Shown in pieces: positions 8,801 to 17,502 of a stretch of 64,000 bases of DNA (position 1 is its first letter; each line of letters opens with the position of its first letter). A program made the position numbers and the translations under genes. The stretch covers positions 1 to 64,000 of the forward strand of contig ONEJ01000103.1 of the NCBI GenBank assembly GCA_900316805.1. Direction: 5' to 3'. The notes below the pieces were generated by a model that was not told the DNA's origin, did no database searches, and saw only the letters and a program-made list of their open reading frames with translations. This DNA comes from an uncultured Lachnospiraceae bacterium (GTDB lineage: Bacteria; Bacillota; Clostridia; Lachnospirales; Lachnospiraceae).

Positions 8801-9371
8801 CCAGCTGCTGGTTCACCAGTCTCTGATCGGCAATCCCATGATCCTGCAGTTCCAGGAAAAAGTGATCTTTTCCAAAGCAGGCCGCATATTTCTCAGCTAT
8901 GCCCTTGGCTTCCTCATAAAACCCCCGGACGATATGGCGTGGGATTTCTCCCGCCAGACAGGCAGACAGACAGAACAGACCCTCGTGGTATTTCTCCAAA
9001 GTTTCAAAATCCACACGGGGTCTGTAATAATAGCCTTCCGTAAATCCGATGGAAACAATCTTCATCAGGTTGGCATAACCCTTGTTATTTTCTGCCAGAA
9101 GAATCAGGTGGAAATAGCGGTCCTCCCCGTGCCCCGCCTCCCGGTCAAACCGGGACGCCGGAGCCACATACACCTCACAGCCGATGACAGGATTGATCCC
9201 GGCTGCCTTCGCCGTCTTATAAAATTCAATGACACCGTACATATTGCCATGATCCGTGATGGCAGCACTATTCATCCCCAGTTCCTTCACCCGGGCGACA
9301 TATTCTTTAATTTTGTTGGAACCGTCCAGAAGTGAATATTCCGTGTGGGTATGCAGGTGTACGAATGCCAT
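5865..9371 (-). CDS. dnaE: DNA polymerase III alpha subunit (DnaE type)
   Basis: Replicative or lagging-strand polymerase of 1168 residues. Domains in order: PHP domain (1 to about 210, with HLHTHTEYSLLDG and ITDHGNMYG), palm/fingers polymerase core (about 290-820, with PDIDVDFEY carrying catalytic aspartates and WVGPGRGSAAGS), helix-hairpin-helix region (about 840-930) and an OB fold (about 1000-1080, VMAFITLEDLTGSVEIIIFP). It lacks the PolC-type exonuclease insertion, so it is the DnaE and not the PolC enzyme. The ATG has AAAGGAAG upstream; pfkA follows after 56 bases. Confidence 0.95.
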   Translation of the reverse strand: MAFVHLHTHTEYSLLDGSNKIKEYVARVKELGMNSAAITDHGNMYGVIEFYKTAKAAGINPVIGCEVYVAPASRFDREAGHGEDRYFHLILLAENNKGYANLMKIVSIGFTEGYYYRPRVDFETLEKYHEGLFCLSACLAGEIPRHIVRGFYEEAKGIAEKYAACFGKDHFFLELQDHGIADQRLVNQQLVRMSRELGIGLVCTNDVHYTYEEDVESHDVLLCIQTGKKITDEDRMRYEGGQFFVKNEEQMNALFPYAPEALENTQKIADRCQVTIEFGNYKIPKYEVPAGFDSAWTFLNSLCEEGFEKKYRQNPDYTKEQCAQIHEDMNYELGIIRKMGFVEYILIVWDYINWCRTHDCWVGPGRGSAAGSKVCYCTGITNIDPVKYNLLFERFLNPERVSMPDIDVDFEYAERYRAIEYVTEKYGKDSVTQIVTFGTMAARGVIKAVGKALDFPYAQMDRVAKMVPMELNMTIDRALQVNPEFRSLYEGDRQMHDLIDMAKRLEGLPNHTSVHAAGVVIYPGVASDYVPLGRASDGSPTAEYNMVQLEELGLLKMDFLGLRTLTVLKDAVRNIKASTGRAIDIDHIDVNDKKMLDFIGSGKTEGVFQLESAGMQNFMRELKPENFEDIIAGISLYRPGPMDFIPNYIKGKNNPQTVTYVTPELRSILEPTYGCIVYQEQVMQIVQKLAGYTMGQADNIRRAMSKKKQHVIDAERQSFVYGDETRGIKGCVANGIDEQAANSIYDSMVDFAKYAFNKSHAAAYAVISAQTAWLKCYYPVEFMAALMTSVIDNSVKAAEYLLHCRELGIKVLPPDINVGQGEFTAEGSNIRYGLYAIKSLGRPVIDKIIAEREANGSYRTLQDFIERNARQDMSKRAIENLIKAGACDSLDGNRHQMTLVYAAIADDVTKQKKSGMEGQMSLFDLVSDEEKKHYEIQYPKVEEFSKEELLGYEKEVLGIYLSGHPLEAYVDKMKKSATAHAVDFMRDEETGAVRAADNAHVVVGGMLSAKTIKYTRNDKVMAFITLEDLTGSVEIIIFPRDYETYGKYLTEDAKLFVAGRATVEDEQDGKIICERIVPFDETKKELWLQFSSKETYAEKEQELMSLLRDSDGEDAVYIYVSNPRAVKKLGENWNVRADQGLVTRLKDFLGEKNVALKEKSIENSVKKV

Positions 9372-9522
9372 GGTAATCTTCCTTTCTTAAATTCATCCTA
9401 TGTGCTGAATTCTATTGTTCTTTAAGCATGAATTCTCCATCAACAATATAGCGTTATTATACTCGAATTTTATAGAAATGGAAAGATAATGTTCGATCTG
9501 AATACCTTCTGGATAATTTCAT

Positions 9523-9561
9523 GTACGGACTGTTTTCCATTTTTGCTGTTTTCGTCCGTAC
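9523..9561. repeat. Dispersed palindromic repeat, family A, copy 1
   Basis: A 39-base element bounded by GTACGGAC and GTCCGTAC, an 8-base perfect inverted repeat. A second copy with identical ends and identical length lies at 22049-22087. Both copies share GTACGGACTG on the left and TTTTCGTCCGTAC on the right, while the central bases differ. Confidence 0.75.
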
Positions 9562-9648
9562 TGACTCGACTTTTTGCACTATGATAATACCTGCTAGAGA
9601 ACACAACTATTTTTTCATTATCCAGATGTGAAATATTGCCCATATTAC

Positions 9649-10461
9649 TCACCCCAGCCCAATCGCCATGCAGATCAGGGACAACACCAGCAGGTGCACC
9701 GGATAAAACCAGTAAAAGAAATACTTCATCTGCCGCCCTCTGGTGCCATTATAATGTTTCATGGGAATCAGCATGAAAAAGGCCAGAAACTCCAGCCCCC
9801 CTGCCAGAAGTCCAAGGGACAACACCATTAGTCCAAAGCCCAGCTGCCGCCGTTCATAGAACAGATACATGATAAAAATAGCAATAACACCGGCGGCATC
9901 ATAATCTGTCCGCAGAAAATAAGCCAGCCCGCACCCCAGAAGAGGTACTGCTGCCAACACCAGTGACCAGAATACATTGGACATTGAAAAAACGGAAGTT
10001 CTTCGAATTTCCGCCCGTTTGCGGATCTCATCATAGGCCCAGATGGTCAAAAGTCCGATCAGCAGGGTAAAAAATACATTGTTATAGCTGATGTCAAAGA
10101 AACTCACCTGAAAAGCCATATCAAAGGGCACTTCGGAAATCAACGCAAACACAAAAAGACGAAGTGCATACCTCGCCTTATTTCTCGTATGGTAAAAGCC
10201 TTCCACCAATAGAAAACAATAGATGGGAAAGGCCATGCGGCCAATGCCCCGCAGCAGCATATATAACTGTGTCCACGCCTCCTGGTTCTGCATAGTTATC
10301 GGTCCCCAGGAGGGCATCTGCGCCAACAGGCGTTCCACAATGGTAGCGCCTGTATGATCCACCAGCATGGTGATCACTGCGATCATTTTAAGAACACAGC
10401 CGGACAGACCTCTCTGCCCGGCTGCATTTAAAGAATTCGTTGTTTGATTCTCCAAATTCAT
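9649..10461 (-). CDS. TraX-family membrane protein
   Basis: Polytopic membrane protein of 270 residues with eight or nine helices. It resembles the TraX family, named for the F-plasmid pilin acetylase and common on Clostridia chromosomes outside conjugation loci. Family-like features are LKMIAVITMLVDHTG near residue 25, an RGIGRMAFPIYCFLLVEGF stretch near residue 71 and a C-terminal KYFFYWFYPVHLL. It is probably an acyltransferase-type enzyme of the envelope, but the substrate is unknown. The start codon overlaps the glgP stop (ATGA), so the two are coupled; no conjugation genes are nearby. Confidence 0.8.
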   Translation of the reverse strand: MNLENQTTNSLNAAGQRGLSGCVLKMIAVITMLVDHTGATIVERLLAQMPSWGPITMQNQEAWTQLYMLLRGIGRMAFPIYCFLLVEGFYHTRNKARYALRLFVFALISEVPFDMAFQVSFFDISYNNVFFTLLIGLLTIWAYDEIRKRAEIRRTSVFSMSNVFWSLVLAAVPLLGCGLAYFLRTDYDAAGVIAIFIMYLFYERRQLGFGLMVLSLGLLAGGLEFLAFFMLIPMKHYNGTRGRQMKYFFYWFYPVHLLVLSLICMAIGLG

Positions 10462-12932
10462 TTGTTAATTCCTGTCGTATTTACTTCAAGTTTGTCCAGA
10501 TGCCAGATATCATCTACATACTCCTGAATGGTGCGGTCAGAAGAGAACTTGCCTACATGAGTCACATTGAGGATTGCACTCTTTGCCCATGCGCTCTTAT
10601 TCTGGTAGTAAGCGGCAATCTTATTCTGTGCATTCGCATATGCGCGGAAATCAGCCAGGATAAAGTAGCGATCAGCCACCTGTCCCTGCTGCGGATTCAG
10701 CAGTGAGTTGTAGAGATCACGGAACAGCTCTCTGTCGTTGTGGGAGTAGGTTCCGTCTACCAGCTGGTTCATCACCTTGCGGATGTCCGGATCACTGTTG
10801 TAAATATCCACCGGACGGTAATCCTTCCGCTGCTCATGAGCAATAACCTCGTCTGCACTCATACCGAAAATAACGATATTGTCGGCGCCGACCTCCTCAT
10901 ACATCTCTACATTGGCTCCGTCCATGGTTCCGATGGTGATGGCACCATTTAACATAAACTTCATGTTACCGGTTCCGGAAGCCTCCTTGCTGGCGGTAGA
11001 AATCTGCTCACTGACATCTGCCGCTGCAAAAATCCACTCTGCAAGAGATACACGGTAATCCTCAAGGAATACTACCTTAATTTTTCCGTTGATGGACGGA
11101 TCGTTATTGATAACATCAGCAACAGAGTTGATCAGCTTAATGGTAAGCTTTGCCGTACGGTAACCGGCAGCTGCCTTTGCTCCGAAAATGAAGGTTCTCG
11201 GGTAGAAATCCATATTCGGATTGTCCTTCAGCTGGTTGTACAGATACATCACATGAAGGATGTTCATAAGCTGTCTCTTGTACTCATGGAGACGCTTTAC
11301 CTGCACATCGAAAATGGAGTTCGGATCTACATCAATGCCGTTGTGCTCCTTGATATATTTTGCCAGACGAACCTTGTTCTGGTATTTAATCTCCATAAAT
11401 TCCTTCTGGGCTTTCGGGTCATTTGCCACAGAAGCAAGTCCTTCAACCTTGGAAAGGTTTGTGATCCAGTCCTTGCCCACCTGCTTTGTTACCCAGTCAG
11501 CCAGCAGTGGATTTCCGTGAGCCAGGAAACGTCTCTGGGTGATTCCGTTGGTCTTATTGTTGAATTTCTCCGGGAACATCTCGTAGAAATCTCTAAGTTC
11601 CTGTTTCTTTAAGATATCTGTATGCAGTCTTGCCACACCGTTGACAGAGTAACCTGCACAGATTGCCAGATGCGCCATTTTTACCTGGCCATCGCTAAGG
11701 ATTGCCATCTTGCGCACCTTTTCGTCATTGCCGGGATAACGCTGCTGGATCTGAAGAACAAAGCGGCGGTTGATCTCCTCAACAATCTGATATACACGGG
11801 GAAGCAGTCTCTGGAAGATATCAACCGGCCATTTTTCCAGTGCCTCTGCCATAATGGTATGGTTGGTATAAGCCACACAGTGGGTTGTGATATCCCATGC
11901 ATCATCCCAGGAAAGTCCCTCTTCATCCACAAGAATACGCATCAGCTCTGCAACTACAACAGTCGGATGGGTATCGTTCATCTGGAAAGTAACCTTCTTT
12001 GGCAGATCATGAAGATCTGTGTGATGCTTCTTGAAACGCTCCAAAGCGCGCTGGATGCTGGCAGATACGAAGAAATACTGCTGCTTTAAGCGAAGCTCTT
12101 TACCCTTGACATGATTATCATTCGGATAAAGCACCTCTACCAGATTGCGGGCCAGGTTTTCCTGCTCAACGGCCTGCTGATAATCGCCCCTGTCAAAAGA
12201 ATCAAGACTGAACTCTTCCTTGGGCTGTGCATCCCAGATGATAAGGGAATCCACTACATGGTTGCCGTATCCCACGATTGGCATATCATAGGCAACCGCA
12301 AGAACAGACTGGTATCCCACCTGTTCAAATTTCACATTTCCGTTTTCATTTTCATGTGCCTCCACATGTCCGCCAAATTTGACCTCATAGCAGTACTCCG
12401 GTCTGCGAAGCTCGAAGGGATAGCCATCCTTCAGCCAGTTATCCGGAACCTCTACCTGGAATCCGTCAATGATCTGCTGCTTAAACATACCATAACGGTA
12501 ACGAATTCCACATCCATATGCTGCATAGCCAAGGGATGCAAGAGAATCCATGAAGCAGGCAGCCAGACGTCCAAGACCACCATTTCCAAGAGCCGGATCC
12601 GGCTCCTGATCCTCTATGATACTCAGATCCAGACCAATCTCTTCCAGGGCTTCCTTTACTTCACCATAAGCACCAAGATTGATCAGATTATTTCCCAGGG
12701 CACGACCCATCAGAAACTCCATAGACATATAATAAACTGTCTTTGGATCATCCTTCTCAATGACCTGCTGGGTTGCCATCCATTCGTCCATAACCACATC
12801 CTTGACAGCAAGTGATACTGCCTGGAAAATCTCCTTCTGGCTTGCCTCCTCTAATGTCTTGCGGTACAGGGATTTCACATTCTCTGTTACGGATTTGATG
12901 AATTCCTTCTTGCTGAATACCTTGTCTCTCAT
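10458..12932 (-). CDS. glgP: Glycogen/starch/alpha-glucan phosphorylase
   Basis: Releases glucose 1-phosphate from alpha-1,4-glucans using phosphate and pyridoxal phosphate (GT35). At 824 residues it is full length. Visible landmarks are DPALGNGGLGRLAACFMDSL near the N-terminal active site, FQMNDTHPT, VKRLHEYKRQLMN and the PLP-lysine segment EASGTGNMKFMLNGA (about residue 670). The ATG has GAGGAGG seven bases upstream. It pairs with the GH13 enzyme at 27.7-29.0 kb in alpha-glucan use. Whether glycogen or maltodextrin is the main substrate cannot be told. Confidence 0.95.
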   Translation of the reverse strand: MRDKVFSKKEFIKSVTENVKSLYRKTLEEASQKEIFQAVSLAVKDVVMDEWMATQQVIEKDDPKTVYYMSMEFLMGRALGNNLINLGAYGEVKEALEEIGLDLSIIEDQEPDPALGNGGLGRLAACFMDSLASLGYAAYGCGIRYRYGMFKQQIIDGFQVEVPDNWLKDGYPFELRRPEYCYEVKFGGHVEAHENENGNVKFEQVGYQSVLAVAYDMPIVGYGNHVVDSLIIWDAQPKEEFSLDSFDRGDYQQAVEQENLARNLVEVLYPNDNHVKGKELRLKQQYFFVSASIQRALERFKKHHTDLHDLPKKVTFQMNDTHPTVVVAELMRILVDEEGLSWDDAWDITTHCVAYTNHTIMAEALEKWPVDIFQRLLPRVYQIVEEINRRFVLQIQQRYPGNDEKVRKMAILSDGQVKMAHLAICAGYSVNGVARLHTDILKKQELRDFYEMFPEKFNNKTNGITQRRFLAHGNPLLADWVTKQVGKDWITNLSKVEGLASVANDPKAQKEFMEIKYQNKVRLAKYIKEHNGIDVDPNSIFDVQVKRLHEYKRQLMNILHVMYLYNQLKDNPNMDFYPRTFIFGAKAAAGYRTAKLTIKLINSVADVINNDPSINGKIKVVFLEDYRVSLAEWIFAAADVSEQISTASKEASGTGNMKFMLNGAITIGTMDGANVEMYEEVGADNIVIFGMSADEVIAHEQRKDYRPVDIYNSDPDIRKVMNQLVDGTYSHNDRELFRDLYNSLLNPQQGQVADRYFILADFRAYANAQNKIAAYYQNKSAWAKSAILNVTHVGKFSSDRTIQEYVDDIWHLDKLEVNTTGINK

Positions 12933-12969
12933 AAACTGTCCTCCTCTTCGGCTTTGTCTTTTCAGTTGT

Positions 12970-13003
12970 AAAAAGGGGGAGCCAGGTCAATACCCGCTCC
13001 CTC
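12970..13003 (-). terminator. Terminator downstream of ileS
   Basis: On the minus strand GGGAGC and GCTCCC enclose a 13-base loop, followed by CC and five T. It is placed between ileS and glgP and should reduce read-through. Confidence 0.65.
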
Positions 13004-13010
13004 TCCAATA

Positions 13011-16000
13011 CTATTTCTTTTGTACGGCCAGAGTCACCTTTTCACCATTGATGCTCCACTCTTCCTGATATCCTGCCAGATTTCCTGCGGCAATTCCATC
13101 CGCAAGCACTTCTGCCTGAATCTTCTCACCATACTTCGTAAAGATTCCTGTCACCTTCTCATCCGCAATATAAGAAACTGCGATATGATCCATTACCTCA
13201 AAACCAGCCTTCTTACGCATGGTCTGAATCTTGCTGATCAATTCCCGGACAAAACCCTCCTCGATCAGTTCAGGTGTCAGCTTAGTATCCATAACTACCG
13301 TTACGTAATTATCCCCCTCGGTTACGAAGCCCTCAGCCTGTGTCATTGTGATCAGTAAATCCTCTTCTAATAATACAACTTCATCACTGACACTGTCAAG
13401 CATAAGTGAACCGGTGGACTTCAGTTCTGCCATTGCCTTGTTGCCATCCAGCTCAGAAAGGGCAGCCTGGATCTGCTTTAAGTACTTTCCGTACTTCGGT
13501 CCAACGGTGCGCAGCTGTGGCTTGAACTGGTAATCCGTATAGGAGGAAACATCCTCGGTGAAGGATACCTTTTTCACATTTAACTCGTCCGCAATGATGT
13601 CCACATAAAACGCATCCAGTGCCTGCGGTGCCTTCACATACATCTGCCCGATAGGCTGACGATTCTTGATATTGGCACTGTTACGGCATGCACGGCCCAT
13701 GACAACGATCTTAAGGACCTCGTCCATGGCGGTCTCCAGATCCTTGTCGATCATGCTCTCATCAACAGCCGGGAAGTCGCACAGATGGATGCTTTCCGGT
13801 GCAGAAGGATCAATGGAGCATACCAGGTTGCGGTAAATATCCTCCGTCATGAACGGAATCATCGGTGCTGCAGCCTTGCTGATAGTAACCAGCGCAGTAT
13901 ACAAGGTCATGTAAGCGTTGATCTTATCCTGCTCCATGCCCTTTGCCCAGAAACGCTCACGGGAGCGGCGGACATACCAGTTACTCATGTCATCCACGAA
14001 CTCCTCCAGGGCTCTGGCAGCCTCCGGGATCCGGTAATTGCCCAGGTTCTCATCCACTGCTGCAACAGCAGAATTCAGCTTGGACAACAGCCACTTGTCC
14101 ATAACCGTCAGCTTATCATATTCCAACTGATACTTTGTTGCATCAAAATCATCGATATTTGCATACAGTACGAAAAAGGCGTAGGTATTCCAGAGGGTTC
14201 CCATGAATTTTCTCTGGCCCTCCTGTACAGCCTTGCCATGGAAGCGGTTTGGCAGCCATGGTGCACTGTTGGTGTAGAAATACCAGCGGATAGCATCTGC
14301 GCCGTAGGTCTCCAGTGCCTCAAAAGGATCCACCGCATTACCCTTGGACTTAGACATCTTCTGTCCGTTCTCATCCTGCACATGTCCCAAAACGATAACA
14401 TTCTCGTAGGGTGCCTTGTGGAACAGCAAGGTAGACTCTGCCATCAGGGAGTAAAACCAGCCACGGGTCTGGTCTACCGCCTCGGAGATAAACTTCGCCG
14501 GGAACTGCTGCTCAAAGAGATCCTGATTTTCAAAAGGATAGTGATGCTGCGCAAATGGCATAGCACCGGAATCGAACCAGCAGTCAATAACCTCCGGTAC
14601 GCGCTTCATGGTGCCGCCACACTTGTTACATTTGAAGGTCACTTCATCAATATATGGGCGGTGCAGCTCAACCTTAGCCGCTTCCGGATCACCGGAGCGC
14701 TCTGCCAGTTCTGCACGGCTTCCGATGGACTCCTGGCATCCACAGTCCTCACACTCCCAGATGTTTAACGGTGTTCCCCAGTAACGGTTACGGGAAATCC
14801 CCCAGTCCTGAATATTCTCCAGCCAGTTTCCGAATCTTCCCTCACCAATGGACTTTGGAATCCAGTTGACGGTCTTATTGTTAGCCACCAGTTCATCTCT
14901 TACCTCAGTCATCTTGATGAACCAGGACTCTCTTGCATAGTAAATAAGCGGGGTATCACATCTCCAGCAATGTGGATACTCATGCTCAAACTTCGGCGCA
15001 TCAAACAGCTGTCCTCTTGCCTCCAGATCCTTCAATACCTCCGGGTCTGCCTTCTTTACAAAAAGGCCTGCAAAAGGAGTTTCCTTCGTCAGCTCACCTT
15101 TTCCGTCTACGAACTGTACGAAAGGCAGGTCATAGTTGCGGCCCACATTGGCATCATCCTCACCGAAAGCCGGTGCGATATGAACGATACCGGTACCATC
15201 AGTCATGGTAACATAGCTGTCACAGGTAACGAAAAATCCCTTCTTGTGCTGCTTATCGGCAACAGCCCTGGCGCAGTCGTATAACGGCTCATATTCCTTG
15301 TACTCCAGATCCTTACCGGTATAAGTCTCCAGTACCTCGTAAGCCTTTTCTTCCTCTTCCTTTGCCAGAGAACCTAATACCTTGTCTGCCAGTGCCTCTG
15401 CCAGATAGTAGGTGTAACCGTCTGCAGCCTTTACCTTGATATAGGTGTCATCCGGATTCACACAAAGAGCCACGTTACTTGGCAGTGTCCATGGTGTTGT
15501 GGTCCATGCCAGAAAATAAGCATCCTCTCCCACCACCTTAAAGCGTACGATGGCAGAGCGCTCCTTTACAGTCTTATAGCCCTGGGCTACCTCCTGAGAA
15601 GAAAGCGGAGTTCCGCAGCGTGGGCAGTAAGGCACGATCTTAAAGCCCTTGTACAGAAGCTTCTTATCCCAGATTTCCTTTAACGCCCACCACTCAGACT
15701 CAATATAATCATCATCATAGGTAACATATGGATTGTCCATATCTGCCCAGAAACCAACGGTGTTGGAGAAATCCTCCCACATTCCCTTGTACTTCCAGAC
15801 GGATTCTTTACACTCCTTGATAAAGGGCTCCATGCCGTACTCTTCGATCTGCTCCTTGCCGTTTAAGCCCAGCTTCTTCTCCACTTCCAGCTCTACCGGC
15901 AGACCATGGGTATCCCAGCCGGCCTTACGGGGCACAAATTTTCCCTTCATAGTCTGGTATCTCGGAATCATATCCTTGATGACACGGGTCAGCACATGAC

Positions 16001-16169
16001 CGATATGCGGCTTTCCGTTGGCGGTTGGCGGTCCATCGTAAAAGGTGTAGGTTTCGCCTTTCTTGCGGCTCTCCATGGATTTCCTGAAAATATCGTTGTC
16101 GCGCCAGAATTTCTCAATGTCTTTCTCACGCTCAACGAAGTTCATGTTGGTGTCAACTTTGTTGTACAT
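13011..16169 (-). CDS. ileS: Isoleucyl-tRNA synthetase
   Basis: Charges tRNA-Ile. The 1052-residue class I synthetase has the HIGH box as GKPHIGHVL (about residue 50), KMSKS as GQKMSKSKGN (about residue 600), an editing domain between them and a long C-terminal anticodon-binding region. Cysteine pairs PYCPRCG and CNKCGG look like zinc knuckles. Length and the N-terminal style (YTFYDGPPTANGKPHIGH) fit the IleS2-like type rather than the shorter E. coli type. The start is ATG 16169, with GAGGAGG six bases upstream; an upstream ATG at 16190 is part of a repeat and precedes that ribosome site. An isoleucine T-box lies upstream. Confidence 0.95.
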   Translation of the reverse strand: MYNKVDTNMNFVEREKDIEKFWRDNDIFRKSMESRKKGETYTFYDGPPTANGKPHIGHVLTRVIKDMIPRYQTMKGKFVPRKAGWDTHGLPVELEVEKKLGLNGKEQIEEYGMEPFIKECKESVWKYKGMWEDFSNTVGFWADMDNPYVTYDDDYIESEWWALKEIWDKKLLYKGFKIVPYCPRCGTPLSSQEVAQGYKTVKERSAIVRFKVVGEDAYFLAWTTTPWTLPSNVALCVNPDDTYIKVKAADGYTYYLAEALADKVLGSLAKEEEEKAYEVLETYTGKDLEYKEYEPLYDCARAVADKQHKKGFFVTCDSYVTMTDGTGIVHIAPAFGEDDANVGRNYDLPFVQFVDGKGELTKETPFAGLFVKKADPEVLKDLEARGQLFDAPKFEHEYPHCWRCDTPLIYYARESWFIKMTEVRDELVANNKTVNWIPKSIGEGRFGNWLENIQDWGISRNRYWGTPLNIWECEDCGCQESIGSRAELAERSGDPEAAKVELHRPYIDEVTFKCNKCGGTMKRVPEVIDCWFDSGAMPFAQHHYPFENQDLFEQQFPAKFISEAVDQTRGWFYSLMAESTLLFHKAPYENVIVLGHVQDENGQKMSKSKGNAVDPFEALETYGADAIRWYFYTNSAPWLPNRFHGKAVQEGQRKFMGTLWNTYAFFVLYANIDDFDATKYQLEYDKLTVMDKWLLSKLNSAVAAVDENLGNYRIPEAARALEEFVDDMSNWYVRRSRERFWAKGMEQDKINAYMTLYTALVTISKAAAPMIPFMTEDIYRNLVCSIDPSAPESIHLCDFPAVDESMIDKDLETAMDEVLKIVVMGRACRNSANIKNRQPIGQMYVKAPQALDAFYVDIIADELNVKKVSFTEDVSSYTDYQFKPQLRTVGPKYGKYLKQIQAALSELDGNKAMAELKSTGSLMLDSVSDEVVLLEEDLLITMTQAEGFVTEGDNYVTVVMDTKLTPELIEEGFVRELISKIQTMRKKAGFEVMDHIAVSYIADEKVTGIFTKYGEKIQAEVLADGIAAGNLAGYQEEWSINGEKVTLAVQKK

Positions 16170-16176
16170 GTTTTCC

Positions 16177-16414
16177 TCCTCACTGCTCATTGATCTTGTA
16201 AGTTGCGTGTAACTCCAAGCCTGCAGTCCTCATTGCTCATTGACCTTATAAGTTACGCGTAACTCCAAGCGTACATCTCGAATCCCGCCGCTTACGCGGC
16301 TTTCTCGCTGCTGGCGCAGCTAAGATTCTCGATTTACGCTTGGCGGTCAATTTCGCAATGAGTCCTTGCAGGCCAGCCTGCAGTCCTCATTGCTCATTGA
16401 CCTTATAAGTTACG
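16177..16414. repeat. Palindromic repeat element between the T-box and ileS
   Basis: A 238-base element. Direct repeats of 44 bases at 16177-16220 and 16227-16270 differ at 5 positions; a third, 31-base copy lies at 16384-16414. Between copies two and three is a large inverted repeat: arms 16265-16284 and 16324-16343 (17 of 20 paired), with outer CATTGC/GCAATG and TTGACC/GGTCAA pairs. Two small hairpins sit in the centre (CCGC-TTAC-GCGG and GCTGC-TGGC-GCAGC). The whole could extrude as a cruciform or fold as a branched RNA in the ileS leader. No transposase or coding sequence is seen. Confidence 0.75.
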
Positions 16415-16416
16415 TT

Positions 16417-16452
16417 AAAAAAGCCCGCATCCAGTAATTAGGACGCGGGCTC
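16417..16452 (-). terminator. T-box terminator hairpin
   Basis: On the minus strand AGCCCGCGTCC and a matching GGATGCGGGCT form the stem, followed by six T. It is the regulated terminator of the ileS T-box leader and lies immediately after the T-box sequence. Confidence 0.92.
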
Positions 16453-16699
16453 ACGTTATACCACCTGATTACCATGTACTTGAGAATGCATTCGTTAAAA
16501 ATATCTCGCATACTTCGTTCCCTGTAACGTAGGAAAAACGTCGGTTTCTAATAAGCTTCTTCCATAACTCCCGCCTTGAAAGACTCCGTTCGAACCGCAA
16601 CTCAGAAGTGATCTTCACAGCCGTAGTACTCACACCGGTTCCCACCTGTCCCGGCTCTCTTTGCCTTTCCTGCGGAAGCTACTGTCTTCGTCATGGTTT
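16417..16699 (-). promoter_or_regulatory. Isoleucine T-box riboswitch of ileS
   Basis: A leader RNA that senses uncharged tRNA-Ile and switches off termination. Visible parts on the minus strand, in order: stem I base with GACAGTAG, the AGAGAG bulge region and distal loop with GGTGGGAACCGG, a specifier loop with ATC followed by A (codon complement at plus 16610-16612), the T-box AATCAGGTGGTATAACGTG (complement of 16452-16470) and the terminator. The ATC specifier is an isoleucine codon, which agrees with the downstream gene. T-box control of aminoacyl-tRNA synthetases is established in Firmicutes. Confidence 0.92.
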
Positions 16700-16705
16700 T
16701 TTCTA

Positions 16706-16734
16706 AGTATAGTAAAAAAAATTTTTTCTGTCAA
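16706..16734 (-). promoter_or_regulatory. Sigma-A promoter of the ileS T-box transcript
   Basis: On the minus strand a perfect -35 TTGACA (16729-16734) and -10 TATACT (16706-16711) are 17 bases apart. Start of transcription would be near 16699, matching the 5' end of the T-box fold. Confidence 0.88.
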
Positions 16735-16812
16735 GAAGCTTCTTACTGTCTTCTTATTGTGGTTTCCACTCCGGAGTTTCCATTCTGAGGCTTCGATTAC
16801 GAGTTTCGCTTT

Positions 16813-17502
16813 CTACACCCCTGTATATTCCTGCTCCAAAATGTTCTCCCGGTATTCTTTCAGGGTACTGTCTGCTCCTTCAGAAGCTACCGCAACCCAG
16901 AAAACCGTGGCAATGATAACGGAAATTGCAGCGGTGATAATTCCAGCAATAGCCATTCCCTTTTTCTTACTCTTTACCAACTGAACGATACCAAAAATAA
17001 TGGCAAGGATTGCAAGAATATAATTGATACAGCACATAAAGGTAAAAATGGACAAAATACCAAGCACCAGGGAAGCTATGCCAAAGCCAATGCTCTCCCC
17101 CTTGTCCTGGGAAGCCTGACCATAATAAAGGTTCTGGCTCTGGTTGGTATTACTCTGCTGATAGGGGCTGGAATAGGTGTTCCCGTTCGTATATCCATTG
17201 GTATTTGTATACGTGTTGGTATTGGTGTACGTATTGGCATTTCCATTCGTATACGCATTAGCATTCGTGTAAGAATCCGTTCCCGGATTACTGTAGGGAT
17301 TCTGCTGGGAATACACATTCTGATTTGTATTCGGCTGCTGGTATGCTCCTGCCTGGCTGTAGCTTCCGCTCAGCTGTCCTGCCTGCTCCCCGTTTTCCTC
17401 TGGCTGCGTCTGTGGTGCACTGTAAGTTTCTTCCGGCTTCGGTGCGCTGTAATCTCCCTGTGATTCCGTCACACTGCTGCCCTGCGTGAACTCGTCGTTC
17501 AT
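16813..17502 (-). CDS. DUF4190 membrane protein with low-complexity N-terminus
   Basis: A 229-residue protein with two parts. Residues 1 to about 125 are disordered and rich in Gln, Asn, Thr, Tyr and Ser, including an imperfect repeat of YTN-type triplets encoded by repetitive DNA (about 17150-17280). The rest contains two or three membrane helices with the DUF4190 pattern (GFGIASLVLGILSIF, GMAIAGIITAAISVI) and a short extracellular tail. The start is ATG 17502 (AAAGGAG seven bases upstream). Function is unknown; such proteins are common single genes in Lachnospiraceae. Confidence 0.8.
   Translation of the reverse strand: MNDEFTQGSSVTESQGDYSAPKPEETYSAPQTQPEENGEQAGQLSGSYSQAGAYQQPNTNQNVYSQQNPYSNPGTDSYTNANAYTNGNANTYTNTNTYTNTNGYTNGNTYSSPYQQSNTNQSQNLYYGQASQDKGESIGFGIASLVLGILSIFTFMCCINYILAILAIIFGIVQLVKSKKKGMAIAGIITAAISVIIATVFWVAVASEGADSTLKEYRENILEQEYTGV

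Noticed and set aside
9470..9652. 60-residue minus-strand open frame between dnaE and the TraX gene
   Set aside because: No ribosome site, no family resemblance, and it runs through the family A palindrome; most likely chance.
16170..16190. Upstream ATG of ileS (MSSEEEN extension)
   Set aside because: It precedes the strong GAGGAGG site that serves ATG 16169 and belongs to the repeat element.
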